Source: Hydractinia symbiolongicarpus
Lineage: Eukaryota > Cnidaria > Hydrozoa > Anthoathecata > Hydractiniidae
Length of the DNA stretch: 64,000 nt
Assembly: GCF_029227915.1 (NCBI RefSeq)
Contig: NC_079886.1
Span: 14,484,501-14,548,500, forward strand
Direction: 5' to 3'
Part shown: piece after piece, positions 32,758 through 42,773 of the stretch
Layout of the letters: each line of letters begins with the position of its first letter
How positions within the stretch are numbered: the first letter of the stretch is position 1
The notes under the pieces: generated by a model
Told to the model about the DNA's origin: nothing
Databases searched by the model: none
The model's input: the letters and a program-made list of their open reading frames with translations, nothing else
Position numbers and translations under genes: made by a program

Positions 32758-32855
32758 TAGTATGTATTAACTAACCTGTCCGTAAATATACCGCATATGT
32801 ATTACTAAGGACGGAATACACTTATACTATATTAGTATATTTTGCCTAGAGAATG
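32757..32855 (-). repeat. Inverted partner of the 19863-19970 repeat
   Basis: The complement of this stretch matches 19863-19970. It ends only 25 bp before the first gene of Polinton B, so the left end of copy B has probably been cut off or covered by this repeat. Confidence 0.6.
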
Positions 32856-32879
32856 TGTTGAGGACAAAAACGAGTCTAT

Positions 32880-33761
32880 ATGAATGGAAAATGTAAGTGT
32901 TTAAAATATAAACACTTTTTATCCTTGGACAGTTTCAGGATCAAGCGTAACGGTGAACTAACGAAGACATGCATCAAATGCCTCGATGCCGGCAAGGCAC
33001 TGCGGGAGCGTGCGAAGTGTCCCCATGGCAGGCGTAGGGATCAGTGTAAAGATTGTGGGGGAATTCATATTTGCGAACATGAAAGGGTGAGGGTCTATTG
33101 TAAGGATTGCAGTGGAGGTCGGTATTGTTACATGAAAGGGTGAAGTATTGCTGCAAAGAATGCAGGAGCAGCCAGATCTGACGTCATGAAAGAAAGAAAT
33201 CCCAATGCAGGGACTGCGGGGGAAGTCAGATTTGCCCGCATCAAAAGGAAAGGCCTAAATGTAAAGAATGTGGCGGTAGTCAAATATGCCCCCATCAAAG
33301 GGTGAGATCCACCTGTAGGGATTACAGAGGTGGAAGCATCTGCAGCGAGCATGGTAGGCGAAGATCAGAGTGCAAAGAATGCGATGGTGGAAATATCTGC
33401 CACCATCAAAAACATAGAGCAATATTCCCCATTTGCAACCCTACCGGGCATCTGGCTGGTGGTGTAAGTAGCCGAACCTACCAAGCTCTGAAGGGAAGCA
33501 AGGAGCTCAGCTCCCAGGAGTACCTAGGTTGCGATATCGCTACCCTGCGTGCCCATATTGAAGCCCAGTTTTTCGAGGGTATTACCTTGAACAATTTTGG
33601 TAAGGGGTGGCATATTGATCATAAAAATACAACTTCAATATAAGGAAAATGGCGATGCCCCATCGCTTGCCGAGGTGGCGAAAAGGCTGCATTACACCAA
33701 TACTCAACCTATGTGGGCGAGTGAAAACATGTCACAAGGCAACCGATATGTCTCGGAATAG
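32880..33761 (+). pseudogene. Zinc-repeat/HNH-type protein (copy B, forward)
   Basis: From the ATG at 32880 the protein has a CxxC-type head (CLKYKHFLSLDSFRI…CIKCLD) and then ~19-residue repeats of the form 'CPHGRRRDQCKDCGGIHI' with spaced Cys/His. After several shifts between about 33140 and 33460 it has GHLAGGVSSRTYQALKGSKE and YLGCDIATLRAHIEAQF. The HNH core GWHIDHK and a C-terminal RLHYTNTQPMW lie in later frames, with the end at 33761. The DH…P-type core resembles HNH nucleases fused to DNA-binding zinc repeats. The element has three such genes in this copy. Broken by at least three shifts. Confidence 0.68.
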
Positions 33762-33778
33762 TCACCACAAGCAATAAA

Positions 33779-34290
33779 ATGGACATAAGATGTTGTCGCG
33801 TATGTAAACAGCCATTACCCCCGCACAAGTTTAAAATTAGGGGCAATACTTTAACAAAAAGTTGCATAGCCTGCTTAGCTAAAGCCAAGGAGAGGCGGGC
33901 TGTAGCAAATAGAGATATTGAGGATGTTAAAATGGATCCCCTTGCCATTGATAGGGAAATTGGAGGTGTTAACAGGATGAAAACTACCTAATCCTGTATG
34001 ATCTACTCACATATGGCAATATACCCCGATACATCGAACTTATCGGAGAGAGCCCCGTGAAGGCAAGGCTCGTTGAGAGATATCGCAACCCATTGCGGTG
34101 TCTGCAGGGTAAATTAATATATACTTCACCACCCCTCGAATATCAGACTCGAAATACCAAGCCCTGCCCTACCTACCAGGGGTCCTTGGAAAACAAATAT
34201 GGAGGCGTGTTATTCTGTTCGGGCTGTGCAGCTCCTGTACTCCAAATTTCACGATCAAAAGTGGAGCAACTATTAGTAAATGAACACTAA
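33779..34290 (+). pseudogene. Small zinc-binding Polinton protein, frameshifted
   Basis: The start at 33779 is overlapped by AATAAA (33773-33778). The first frame to 33991 has CCRVCKQPLPPHKFKIRG and CIACLAKAKE, the same head domain as the HNH proteins (two CxxC pairs). The reading seems to continue in another frame from about 33985 (YDLLTYGNIPRYIELIGESP … FCSGCAAPVLQ) to 34290, overlapping the ATPase start by 11 bases. Joining the two frames as one gene is inference; they may be two small genes. Function unknown. Confidence 0.45.
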
Positions 34291-34851
34291 TAGGGAGGCG
34301 CATACGGCAATTTTCACAGGCCCAACAAGCTGTGGGAAAACACAACGTGTACTGAACCTCCTCGAGCAGGAATATCAAAAGCACTATCACAACATAGCCA
34401 TTTTGTGTCCAACTATACGGTGGAACAGTACCTACCTCGAAAAGGTCTCATTTTGGAAAGACCCCTATGTAATTCTGATAGACCCCAAGGACAAACTTTT
34501 CGAATGGATTCAGAAATTGTCGTTGTTGATGGCAGGCGAAGAAAGTCTCTTCATAGTCGATGATTGTATAGCGAACGAGGATTTCGACAAGCGTCAACAA
34601 TCACCGCTTGAATTAGCTATCAGTGGTAGGCACCGCAAACATAGTTTGTGGCTACTTACCCAAAGCTATGCAGGCCTGCCCAAGAATCTGAGGAGACAGA
34701 AGAAGTTTTTATGGTTTCCTCATGAGAAGGAGTGACGAGGAGTAATATCATCCCCGACTGGTCGGATATAAACGCCGAATTGAAAAAATCACAACACGCT
34801 TGCTTGTACGTAAGATTGAAATATCCTAGATCTTGGAAGATTCTTGAGTGA
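34280..34851 (+). pseudogene. Polinton genome-packaging ATPase (copy B)
   Basis: This is the FtsK/A32-type packaging ATPase. The open frame 34280-34735 has an intact Walker A (FTGPTSCGKT), the motif ILCPTIRWNSTYL, Walker B (ESLFIVDDCIA), and SGRHRKHSLWLLTQSY (sensor region). A stop/frameshift at about 34734 separates the C-terminal part (KKSQHACLYVRL…), which ends at the TGA 34849-34851. The nucleotide-binding core is undamaged, unlike copy A. Orientation and neighbours differ from copy A, where the ATPase directly follows the MCP. Confidence 0.88.
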
Positions 34852-34891
34852 CCACAGTGAAAACCTCCGGCCAAGCATCGGTATATAGAAA

Positions 34892-35714
34892 ATGTCTTCA
34901 CACCTCGTCCTATTCAATGCAATACCCGCAGGAGCCATTGAGGCCTTATTTGATAAACAAAATCAACCTCTCTTCAAACGTGCAGACCTAGAGAGATTCC
35001 TGTGTATTCCGAATGCTAGGCAGTATGAACTTAATCGTCATATGACAATATCGAGAGGAGAAATAGAGGCTATAACAACTGTAGTCGCCAACTACAGTTG
35101 CTCAGATACCTCGGAAGGTGTTAAAAAACGGCATGATGTATTTTTTACGTTGGACGATGATCATCAGATCAAGAAAGCCCAAGGCTGTAGCATTGACAAA
35201 ATGGTTGATTGGCAAGGGGGTGGAAAAATTACAAGATAAACTCAAGGAGCAGCGCCAAGCCCTCGAAAACAGAGATGTTAACATTGCCATTCTCAAGAAC
35301 GATCTTGACTTCAGGGACAACCAACTCATGGTACTGGAGGATGATCTCGAGGCACAGGCCCGGGAAAATGCAAGGATTTGGGAAAGACATGTACCCAATG
35401 CACGGAACCCGGGCATTGATAACGTCAACATCATCTACCATAAGCACGCCGCACAGGATGACGACGAATACCATCATCTTCACTATTACTGCACGCGTGT
35501 TCAGAGGCGTAATATTAGCAGGAAGAGATTGTGGTTCAGTGACAATTACCAAGGCGCGGAAGAAATTGTCGTCATCGACAACCCCAACGGTATACAAGCC
35601 TTTAATCGGTTCGAAAAGGAGGGACATGTGGAACGTTTTGGAAACCATTTCAGGCTTATGGATCTTACCCGGGATAACCTGTACGATTTGGGTGTTCCGG
35701 CACTGGAGGATTAG
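34892..35714 (+). pseudogene. MSV199/DUF3627-like (KilA-N/Bro-type) protein
   Basis: The first frame (34892-35239) has a Bro/MSV199-like N-terminal module (ALFDKQNQPLFKRADLERFL, ISRGEIEAI). The second frame (in use from about 35215) has a coiled coil (EKLQDKLKEQRQALENRD…LKNDLDFRDNQLMVLEDDLE) and a C-terminal domain with YYCTRVQRRNISRKRLWF, VVIDNPNGIQAFNRFEKEG and FGNHFRLMDL. The last resembles DUF3627, found with MSV199 in large DNA viruses of insects and relatives. The single break is in a G run near 35216-35221. Such proteins are thought to bind DNA; the role in a Polinton is unknown. Not seen in A or C. Confidence 0.6.
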
Positions 35715-35819
35715 GCAGACGCTAGTTTTTTCACCACCCGCAAGGGTAGTGAAAAATTGAGGGTGTATACCTTTTGACCCTTTCAGCTATATGTTAAAAG
35801 GTACTGAAATATAAAAAAG

Positions 35820-36432
35820 ATGGAAGCCTATGTACAAGAAAAGCAAGTAAGGGGTTATGATAATCGGGTACCTGTGCTGCATTGCTGAATAAAGGCAGGA
35901 TCAGTAACTGGTTATTGCCCTACCTGCCTAAAAAATTTTAGGTATCGAGACGGACCATACTATAAAGGTTTTGAATGCCCCACCGACGAAGATCGTTTAC
36001 ACAGGGTAGCATCAGGCGAAAAAGTATGGGCAACATTTGCAAGAAGCGAGATTGATGTTGATCTTGAGGATGATATTGAACGCCTAGGGCTCCATATCGT
36101 CTCAGTTAAGGAGAATAAGTATCGGGCACTCTGTTACGAGGTTATCAAAGATAAGGCGTTGAAGTTGTCGGATTTGGCTGATATTACAGTAATAGGCAAA
36201 ATACTCAATTTTCCTATACCGGATAGAAAATTGGTTGATATTGATTTGGATATTGAGCCTGATGTCATCAAAGGTATCGTTTATGGATACCCATTCTATA
36301 CCGAGCCACCCTTGCTGTATATAAGGGATCCGGGTAAAGAGTTTGAAGATGAACCCTTGGAAGTACTCCTGAAGATGCTATTTACCACTCCTTCACATGT
36401 TCCGGTGGTACCTGAACATCCTCCGGAATAAG
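35820..36432 (+). pseudogene. 203-aa Polinton protein of unknown function, one stop
   Basis: One frame runs from the ATG at 35820 to the TAA at 36430-36432, with a single in-frame TGA at 35887-35889. There is an early CPTC pair (YCPTCLKNFRYRDGPYYKGF), an acidic middle (EIDVDLEDDIERLGL), and a C-terminus with GYPFYTEPPLLYIRDPGKEF. The 3' end overlaps the 3' end of the convergent integrase gene by about 50 bp. The upstream sequence has an A/T-rich TATA-like stretch (AATATAAAAAAG). No family recognised. Confidence 0.5.
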
Positions 36433-37343
36433 CATCAACTCTTCCGAGACAGTTACCCGTCACAATACGATCCAACCTGTAAGTATGTTTGCTGTAAAAG
36501 GTGTCGGTTGCGCGTCTTTTAGAATCACTATGCTCCTCTCCGGGTTGTAGAAGATAGAGGTGGAGACCATCCTCAGGTAGAGGCTTTTCCTCGGGATATT
36601 CCTCGCTTTCTTCAAGTGGTATCTCATCGAGTTTGATAGCCTTGTTAGGTTTCATGCCGATCATAGTAGTCATGGTATTGTTAAGACTTTTGACGATGGT
36701 ATACAGATGCTTGACCCAAATGGTACTAGTCTCCCCGGAGACTATCTCCTGGGCATCCTGGGGCTTGAATAGTCTTTCGGCGAGTACCTTGTTGTACGAC
36801 TCTACAAAGGCTGTGAATGTATGATGATATTTCGTGGTGGCCCACCGATTTTCAACACCCTTGCCCTCCAGCAGTTTGGTACATCCGATTAAAACTCGGA
36901 GGCATTGTCGCATTGGAAGGTTTTGGGGTACCGTAGGGGTCCTGCCTTGTAGATATCTTTGATCATGTCGGCGACCTCGCCGGCTCTCTTCGTTCTTAGG
37001 TGCCTCGCTACCTTATACCTTGAAGCCACATCAATCCCCGTCAGAATATACTTGTACGTATTGCCATACAGCCGATCATGGGCATATATAACAGATCGAA
37101 CTGATGCATCTCGTTGGGTGTAGTAATTGTGAAGTGTGGATAATCGATCTTTTTAGGACCTCGAATGTGTCTCAACCATAAGAGTTGCCTACGCAACCAA
37201 TGAGTTACTATCTTTTTGGAGGGGCCACTCTCCTTTGCAAGTAATTTGACGGCTCTGCGTCCGAACTACAGATGTTCCGGGGTATAGTAAATTTGGCTTA
37301 GCTTTTCAGTCTCTTCTTCGGTAACAACGTGCGTTTCTGACAT
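36382..37343 (-). pseudogene. int: Polinton integrase (copy B), broken
   Basis: Start at the ATG complementary to 37341-37343 (MSETHVVTEEETEKLS). Visible motifs are HWLRRQLLWLRH, HQFDLLYMP (first Asp), the second Asp in QCDNASEF, FVESYNKVLAERLF (Glu), and a C-terminal VPPEHVKEW ending at 36382. Breaks: a stop near 37277, a shift near 37075, a stop after SEF near 36893, and an internal deletion in the chromodomain-like part. The gene follows the 132-aa membrane gene as in copy A. The second Asp is followed by NASEF where copy A has NGSEF. Confidence 0.88.
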
Positions 37344-37374
37344 GTCTTTCATATACATGGTAAAAAACGCGTTC

Positions 37375-37773
37375 TTACAGATATTTATAGACAATGAACC
37401 CTAGTAGAGACAGGGAGCCAAGGACGAACGTTAACTCATCATCCTGCTGTTGCTTCGAGGGTGTGTAAAAATCCTTCAATTGTGGCACTTTTTTGTCCGA
37501 GGCAATATGAAATTGATACATAGAATCATCGAGCTCCCTCAAACTTTTTCCCACCTTAAGTTGCTTCTCTCGTTCTTTCGCAAACCAGTCGAGTTTTTTC
37601 TGTCTATCCCGTATCCATTGGGCCTGGGCTGTATTGAGCTTTTCAACGGCCTCGTCGTGCCGTTTACGTTCGGCCGCCCCATGCCCTAAAAGCCTTCTGA
37701 ATAAATAATTTGAACCGCTGAATGCAAGGGCGTTTATAGCCGCCCCAGCCACTATCACAGCTATTGTCGCCAT
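37375..37773 (-). CDS. 132-aa Polinton membrane/coiled-coil protein (intact)
   Basis: Open frame with an N-terminal hydrophobic segment (residues 2-22, MATIAVIVAGAAINALAF), a charged helical middle (ERKRHDEAVEKLNTAQ… KEREKQLKVGKSLREL) likely to form a coiled coil, the conserved DFYTPSKQQQ, and a C-terminal hydrophobic segment (TFVLGSLSLLGFIVYKYL). The start lies 9 bases after the HNH gene stop, and AATAAA sits in the gap. Copy A has a damaged homolog with ACG in place of the start. The membrane topology suggests a virion or membrane-associated role; the family is not recognised. Confidence 0.7.
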   Translation of the reverse strand: MATIAVIVAGAAINALAFSGSNYLFRRLLGHGAAERKRHDEAVEKLNTAQAQWIRDRQKKLDWFAKEREKQLKVGKSLRELDDSMYQFHIASDKKVPQLKDFYTPSKQQQDDELTFVLGSLSLLGFIVYKYL

Positions 37774-37781
37774 GTCTCTCT

Positions 37782-38444
37782 TTATTTTGAGATGAAGCGA
37801 TTGCCTTTCAATATGTTTTCACTTGCCCACATGGGATGGGTATTGGTGTAGTGCAGCCTTTTCGACACCTCGGCAAGCGGTGGAACATCCCCATTTTCTC
37901 AATACTTTAGTGGGATTTTGTGATCTATATGCAACCCTTTACCATAATTGTCCCAGGTCATACCCTCAGAAAACTGGGCTTCAATATGGGCACGCAGGGT
38001 AGCGATATCGCATCCAAGATACTCCCTGGTGCTGAGCTCCTTGTTTCCCTTCAGGGCCTGGTAGGTTCGGCTTCTTACACCACCGGACAGATGCCCGGCA
38101 GGATCGCATATAGAGCAATTTCGCCTATGCTTTTCATGATGGCAGAGGCTTCCATCTCCACAGTCTTTACAGTAGGATCTTCGCCTTTCATGAGGGCAAG
38201 TTTGGCTTCCACCACACTCCTTACATTGGGATCTCTCCCTTTGATGTGGACATATTTGACTACCGCCACACTCTTTGCATTTAGGCCTTTCCTTTTGATG
38301 CAAGCACCTATTACGCTCTGCCGACGCCTTCTTTCTATCGAGGCATTTTATGCATGTCATCGTTAATTGACCATTTACCTTGATCCTAAACTTGTCCAAA
38401 GATAAAAAGTGCTTACATTTTTGACAGCTCTTGGTTCCCTCCAT
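37782..38444 (-). CDS. Zinc-repeat/HNH-type protein (copy B, reverse)
   Basis: The best-preserved family member. It starts MEGTKSCQKCKHFLSLDKFR with a two-CxxC head (CIKCLD), then four ~19-residue Cys/His repeats (CKECGGSQICPHQRERS type), then SGGVRSRTYQALKGNKELST, YLGCDIATLRAHIEAQF and the HNH core GLHIDHKIPLKY. One in-frame stop (TAA near 37899) separates the last 38 codons, which contain RLHYTNTHPMW and end at 37782. The DHKIPL core fits an HNH nuclease active site with a zinc-finger array for DNA binding. A homing-endonuclease-like or element-processing role is inferred. Confidence 0.68.
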
Positions 38445-38459
38445 ATTGATTTGTATCTG

Positions 38460-38984
38460 CCTCTAGGGGGAAACACAAATTGTGGTCTATACCTACCATG
38501 TGCCCGCAACAGCGATCGTTGCCATTTATTGTTTACTATTCTTGCAGTCTTTGCATCGATACCTTATCCTTTCATGGGGACATATTTGACTTTCCAGCAC
38601 TCTTTGCAGATGGATCTCACCCTTTGATGGGGACAAATCTGACTGCGCTTCCAATCTTTACAATAGGTCCTCTGCCTTTGATGGGGGCAAATCTGACTTC
38701 CCTTGCAGTCTTTGCATCGATACCTTATCCTTTGATGAGGGCATATTTGACTTCCCCCGCACTCTTTGCACTCTGTTCTTCGCCTACCATGCTTGCAAAT
38801 ACCATTACCCCCACACTCTTTACAGTGGGATCTTAATCTTTGATGGGGGCACTTGTTTTTGGTACGCTGCTGTTCTATCCAGGCAGCACATTCAACTTTT
38901 TGTCAGTTTACCATTTTTCAACACCTTAAATGCATCCAAGGCCAACACTTTTTTACAACTCGAGCATCTCTTGTTTTCTTCCAT
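38460..38984 (-). pseudogene. Tandem duplicate of the zinc-repeat/HNH gene, 5' half
   Basis: The start is at the ATG complementary to 38982-38984, with the head CSSCKKVLALDAFKVL and a stop within it. Then come Cys/His repeats (CKECGGNGICKHGRRRT, SQICPHQRIRYRCKDC). The reading is lost before the HNH core. The sequences around the start (…CCATATTGATTTGTAT…ACAAATTGTGG) recur at 38440-38500, showing a tandem duplication of gene plus promoter region. Confidence 0.65.
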
Positions 38985-39035
38985 ATTGATTTGTATTTGC
39001 CTCTGAGGACAAATACAAATTGTGGTTCGTTAATA

Positions 39036-40324
39036 CTACATGAAGTGGAAGCGGCCATAGAGTATATTCAGCTGGCCGTCTTGAAGCAAATGTAGGCCAT
39101 AATCTCCGGTTCCGTCTGCTTTCTTTGTGATATGGAGGGTAATCCCATCGCTTAGACGTTGTAGGGCTCTTCCACTACCATGCAATCCATGGTAAGGAGA
39201 CGCCCGAAAGTTCACAAACAGGGCATACCGGTCGTTAAAGAATTGCTCGATGGTCACGTTCGAGTCGTGACTACCAAAGAGGTTCACAATCTGTTCGAGG
39301 TGGTCCTTGGGTAACATGGCATGAGAGTACAATTCGTTGGGCTATCCCTCGATAGTGACGCTAACTTTCTCAATCCCGGGGTTATAAAACGTTTTGTTAA
39401 CGCCGACGTAAGCCTTCACTTTTCCAGGGTCTATGAAGAGTATCAAGACACCCCTAAACGATTTTGAGGGGTGTCAATTTGGATGTTATAACTTGTCTCG
39501 GCTTTCTTCATAGTAAGCACCTTGCTACGGAGTATCTTTTCGTAAAGCAGGGCCAATCTTGCATACCTTGACATCATAGCGCTCGCGAGACCTTCATGAC
39601 TGAGCTTGTCAAATTCTAGCCTAATGTTGGTGATCCCGTACGCGGCATCGGCTGCCTTCGCCGTTGCCCCAGACCTAGTATCCCCAACCTTGATGACGTC
39701 AGCATGTCCTGCAAAATGTAATACGAATTGTAGCCTGTCGTGCAGGCCCGCTGCATAAAAGGGTAGATCCCTCGTCCGTTCAAACATCTTGCCTAGTGGT
39801 ATGCAGAAAGTGTTGCCATAAGCCGCCACGATTGCCTTCTCCTCATCCGTTCCTACATGACCAGTTGCCTTGATCTGCAGGGCCCTGATGGTCCCGTCGT
39901 TAGAATTGATCCCCTCTAAAACAAGGTTGTTGTCCCTATCAAATTTTGGCAGCCACAGGTCCCTATATACGGCCAGGATATTGTAATCCGATATGCTTTG
40001 AATTTCGTTGCTGTTCAAAGTGATGCGTAGGTTCTTTACCAGGCTTTTACCAATGTTTGACACGATCGTACGTGTCGTGTTGGTCCCCGTCAGCGTCAGG
40101 TCAAATAGAAGTTTGAGACTACCTGCAAAGATGACATCATTCCCGGACATATTAGGCATATTCACACGCAGGTCCTCGTTCTGGTTGATGGTTGGAGGTA
40201 TGTGACTTATCTGAACCCTTTGTTTTCGGCCCTTAATACCAAAGGGTTGCTTCATCTCTGCATAGAGGTCTAGCGTCGTTCCGAATGCTGATGAGGAGGA
40301 TGGGGGCCATCCAGATAAACCCAA
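39036..40324 (-). pseudogene. mcp: Polinton major capsid protein (copy B)
   Basis: Double-jelly-roll major capsid protein, about 430 aa. The first frame (40324-39443) is open over 290 codons with GRKQRVQISHIPPT, LLFDLTLTGTN, GKSLVKNLRITLN, LAVYRDLWLPKFDRD, RALQIKATGHVGTDEEKAIV, GNTFCIPLGKMF, RDLPFYAAGLHDRLQFVLHF and MMSRYARLALLYEKI. A shift near 39450 and a stop near 39343 precede the last part (ELYSHAMLPKDHLEQIV…HGSGRALQRLSDGITLH), ending at 39036. The same motif order occurs in A and C. The coiled-coil membrane gene begins divergently next to it. Confidence 0.85.
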
Positions 40325-40326
40325 TG

Positions 40327-41535
40327 ATACTACATCAAAACTCCGCGGAACGCCAAAACTCCCCGGAACATCGGGGCCTTCAACAGAACAACAGCATGGA
40401 GATCTTTCAGGGCAGAGGTAGAAGTTACTAAAATCAAAGATCGATGGGCTTTACAATCATCTTATGGAAAAATTGGGGTTACAGCCTAATGCGAGGTATT
40501 ATGATATGTTTAGGGAAGACAAGGGGAATCAACTAATTTTAAAGGAAGGGTAAGAAAACCTTCAAGGAAATAGTGGTTACAAATCAAGTTGGTAGCCTAA
40601 AACCCGTTGGTCAGATACAAACGCTCCTGAGTAGTAATCGCCTGCAAGCCCTAGGGTTTGTAGACTATGTTACACCCAACAAAGGTGGTAAATTTAGGGC
40701 CCAGAACCAAAGGTATAATAAAATAGAGGAGGAGGCTAAGCATATTGAGATGGAATCGCTGGAGGAGATAGATGAATTTGTGGATGCCACGGAGAGCCTT
40801 ATACAAGACACTTCGTTTGTTGGGCCTGATGAAGGTGGCATCACCCCACGTGAAAGAAGGGAACTTGACCTCGAGCTTCAGACGTTAAGGGGTAACTTGA
40901 AAAGCCTGAAAAATAAGATGATCCTATACGACAGCGTGATTAACAAGGCAGAGGACAGGGTAAAAGAACTTGAGAAGCAGAAGGTCGGGGCAGACGAAGG
41001 ACAGCAAGCTAACCTTGAGAAGGAGATAGAAAAGGCGAAGAAAGACATTAAAGATTTGAATGATAAAAATAAGGCTATAGGGGAATCACATCGTATACTA
41101 TCCACCGACATATACCCCCAGCTGAGGCATATTAAGGACATGCTATTAAAAATCGCCGGAGGTAATACAACTCTGCTTGAGAAGCTTCATATACTTCTCA
41201 GGGAACAGCGGATAACCATAGATAGTTTAGTCTCTGCTATTGGGCTGTTGATAAGCACTATTGTACTCTCCGTTACAGGAGGAGGAGGTGCGGCAGCAAG
41301 TGCTGCAGGGGGAACCGCAGGGGGCGGTGAAAAAGGGTTTGTGGAGAAGCAACTTGAAAGGCTGGGGAACTTCCTTAAATATCTAGCAGGTAAAGCAGGC
41401 GCTGCATTGGCGGGTATTATCGGTGCAGTGGCCTCCTTCCTTTTGAGGGTAGCGTCAACCATCGTTACATATGCAGCTAAACATCTGTATATGACCATTG
41501 CGGGAGCTGCCGGGCTTGTAGTACTATATGTGTAG
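40327..41535 (+). pseudogene. Coiled-coil membrane protein of Polinton (copy B)
   Basis: The main frame 40573-41535 (320 codons) is open. It has the motif ALGFVDYVTPNKGGKFRAQ, the conserved TSF…RERRELDLELQTL block, a long coiled coil (residues about 95-200), a first hydrophobic segment (SAIGLLISTIVLSVTGGGG), GFVEKQLERLGNFLKYLAG, and two C-terminal hydrophobic segments (GALAGIIGAVASFLL; MTIAGAAGLVVLYV). Upstream, other frames (about 40430-40550, LYNHLMEKLGLQP) hold the N-terminus, separated by a stop/shift near 40550. All three copies keep it beside the MCP, so a virion or membrane-penetration role is plausible. Confidence 0.7.
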
Positions 41536-41537
41536 TA

Positions 41538-42761
41538 CTATTTTTTTCGTAACCATATATAGGCCAGTATGATGCCTACCCCTATGGTGATTATTGAGGC
41601 CTTGGTATCCTCATGTTGATTTTGTGGAGGTTGTTCGAGTATGGGAGACGATATTGTTGTTGTCGGCCCGGGAGGTGGTATGGTCTGTATAGTATGATCG
41701 GGAGATGTTATATGCTTGGATGGCATGGTATGCCCTGGAGGTATAGTATGTATGGGTGGCGTGGTATGCTTTGGGGGTAGTGTATGGTTGAAGGGTGCGG
41801 CATGCCTTGCAATAGGCTTGTTATTCAAGTCAAGCCGTATACAAAAAATGGCAATGGCCGGGGCAATCAAAATATTATTGTTATACCCGACAATTTTGCC
41901 TATGCGCAGATTCATGTCGGAGGGCAACATATACAGGTGATACATAATGGCAAAATTCACCGGGGTCCAGGCATATTGCAACACCTTTTGGAACTCCGTA
42001 ATGTTATGGCTTACATTCTCTTGACGTTCTACCATGGCCTCAAATATCTGTACTAGAATTTGCCTTGCTCTGTAGTTGTCGGCATTGGAGCCAATCAGGG
42101 ATGCTTTGGCACCAACCTGGGACCTAAGTAACAGCACCACATAAGCCCTGATGCTCTCACTCAGCTTGGTCAGACCTTCCGATATTAGACCTTCGCTTGT
42201 GGGCATAATAAACTTGGGCCAATCCTCATCAACCTGTGGCCACCATCTACCATCTGTCAATGACGACATGACAGCCTTGAATTTGTAGAGGCCATTAGGA
42301 TCTGCACCGTACTCGCGGCATACCTGTGCGTATCCGGAGCTCGAGTAAGGGTTTTTGTATTGCGAGAACCCATCGTCGTACGGCATAGGTACCCTTATTC
42401 TTGCCAGGATGCGACGCATGTGGTAGTACGTGTGAAATTTGAAAATGCTGTTAATGAGGGGTACCGAGCCTGTCGTTTGTTTGGCACATATGCCTAATGC
42501 GGTGGTTGCGCAATGGGTAGCGAAATTAACCTGGATATTCCAATAGTCCAACGCCTGCCCTTTCCAACCCAGTTGAATGGGATCATTAAGGTAGGTTGTT
42601 GGAACTTTGATGGCGTACATCGTGAACTCCGGGAAAACCACGGGAATATGAGAGTCTGTACTCATGTACAGGTCCTGATGTTCCAGGTTGCTTACACCAA
42701 GTGGCCATTCACCCCTGTTACTTTTACACTTTGCAGATTGGTTGTATTGGTAGATGTTCAT
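41538..42761 (-). CDS. ~400-aa Polinton structural-type protein (copy B, open)
   Basis: A complete frame of 407 codons without stops, the best copy of this gene. It starts MNIYQYNQSAKCKSNRGEWP. Conserved blocks are DYWNIQVNFATHCATTALGI, KFHTYYHMRRILARIRVPMP, YKNPYSSSGYAQVCREYGAD, SIRAYVVLLLRSQVGAKASL and SDMNLRIGKIVGYNNNILIA. A His/Pro/Thr-rich linker (residues about 325-375) and a C-terminal hydrophobic segment (IGVGIILAYIWLRKK) follow. The gene is divergent from the penton candidate. A large virion protein with a membrane tail is the likeliest role, by context. No family is recognised from sequence alone. Confidence 0.72.
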   Translation of the reverse strand: MNIYQYNQSAKCKSNRGEWPLGVSNLEHQDLYMSTDSHIPVVFPEFTMYAIKVPTTYLNDPIQLGWKGQALDYWNIQVNFATHCATTALGICAKQTTGSVPLINSIFKFHTYYHMRRILARIRVPMPYDDGFSQYKNPYSSSGYAQVCREYGADPNGLYKFKAVMSSLTDGRWWPQVDEDWPKFIMPTSEGLISEGLTKLSESIRAYVVLLLRSQVGAKASLIGSNADNYRARQILVQIFEAMVERQENVSHNITEFQKVLQYAWTPVNFAIMYHLYMLPSDMNLRIGKIVGYNNNILIAPAIAIFCIRLDLNNKPIARHAAPFNHTLPPKHTTPPIHTIPPGHTMPSKHITSPDHTIQTIPPPGPTTTISSPILEQPPQNQHEDTKASIITIGVGIILAYIWLRKK

Positions 42762-42773
42762 TTCTTCAACAAA

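Noticed and set aside
33010-33420. EsV-1-7 type repeats (brown algal/viral cysteine motif) in the zinc-repeat proteins
   Set aside because: The Cys/His spacing (C-x-H … C-x-x-C about every 19 residues) does not match the EsV-1-7 pattern, so I left the repeat unnamed.
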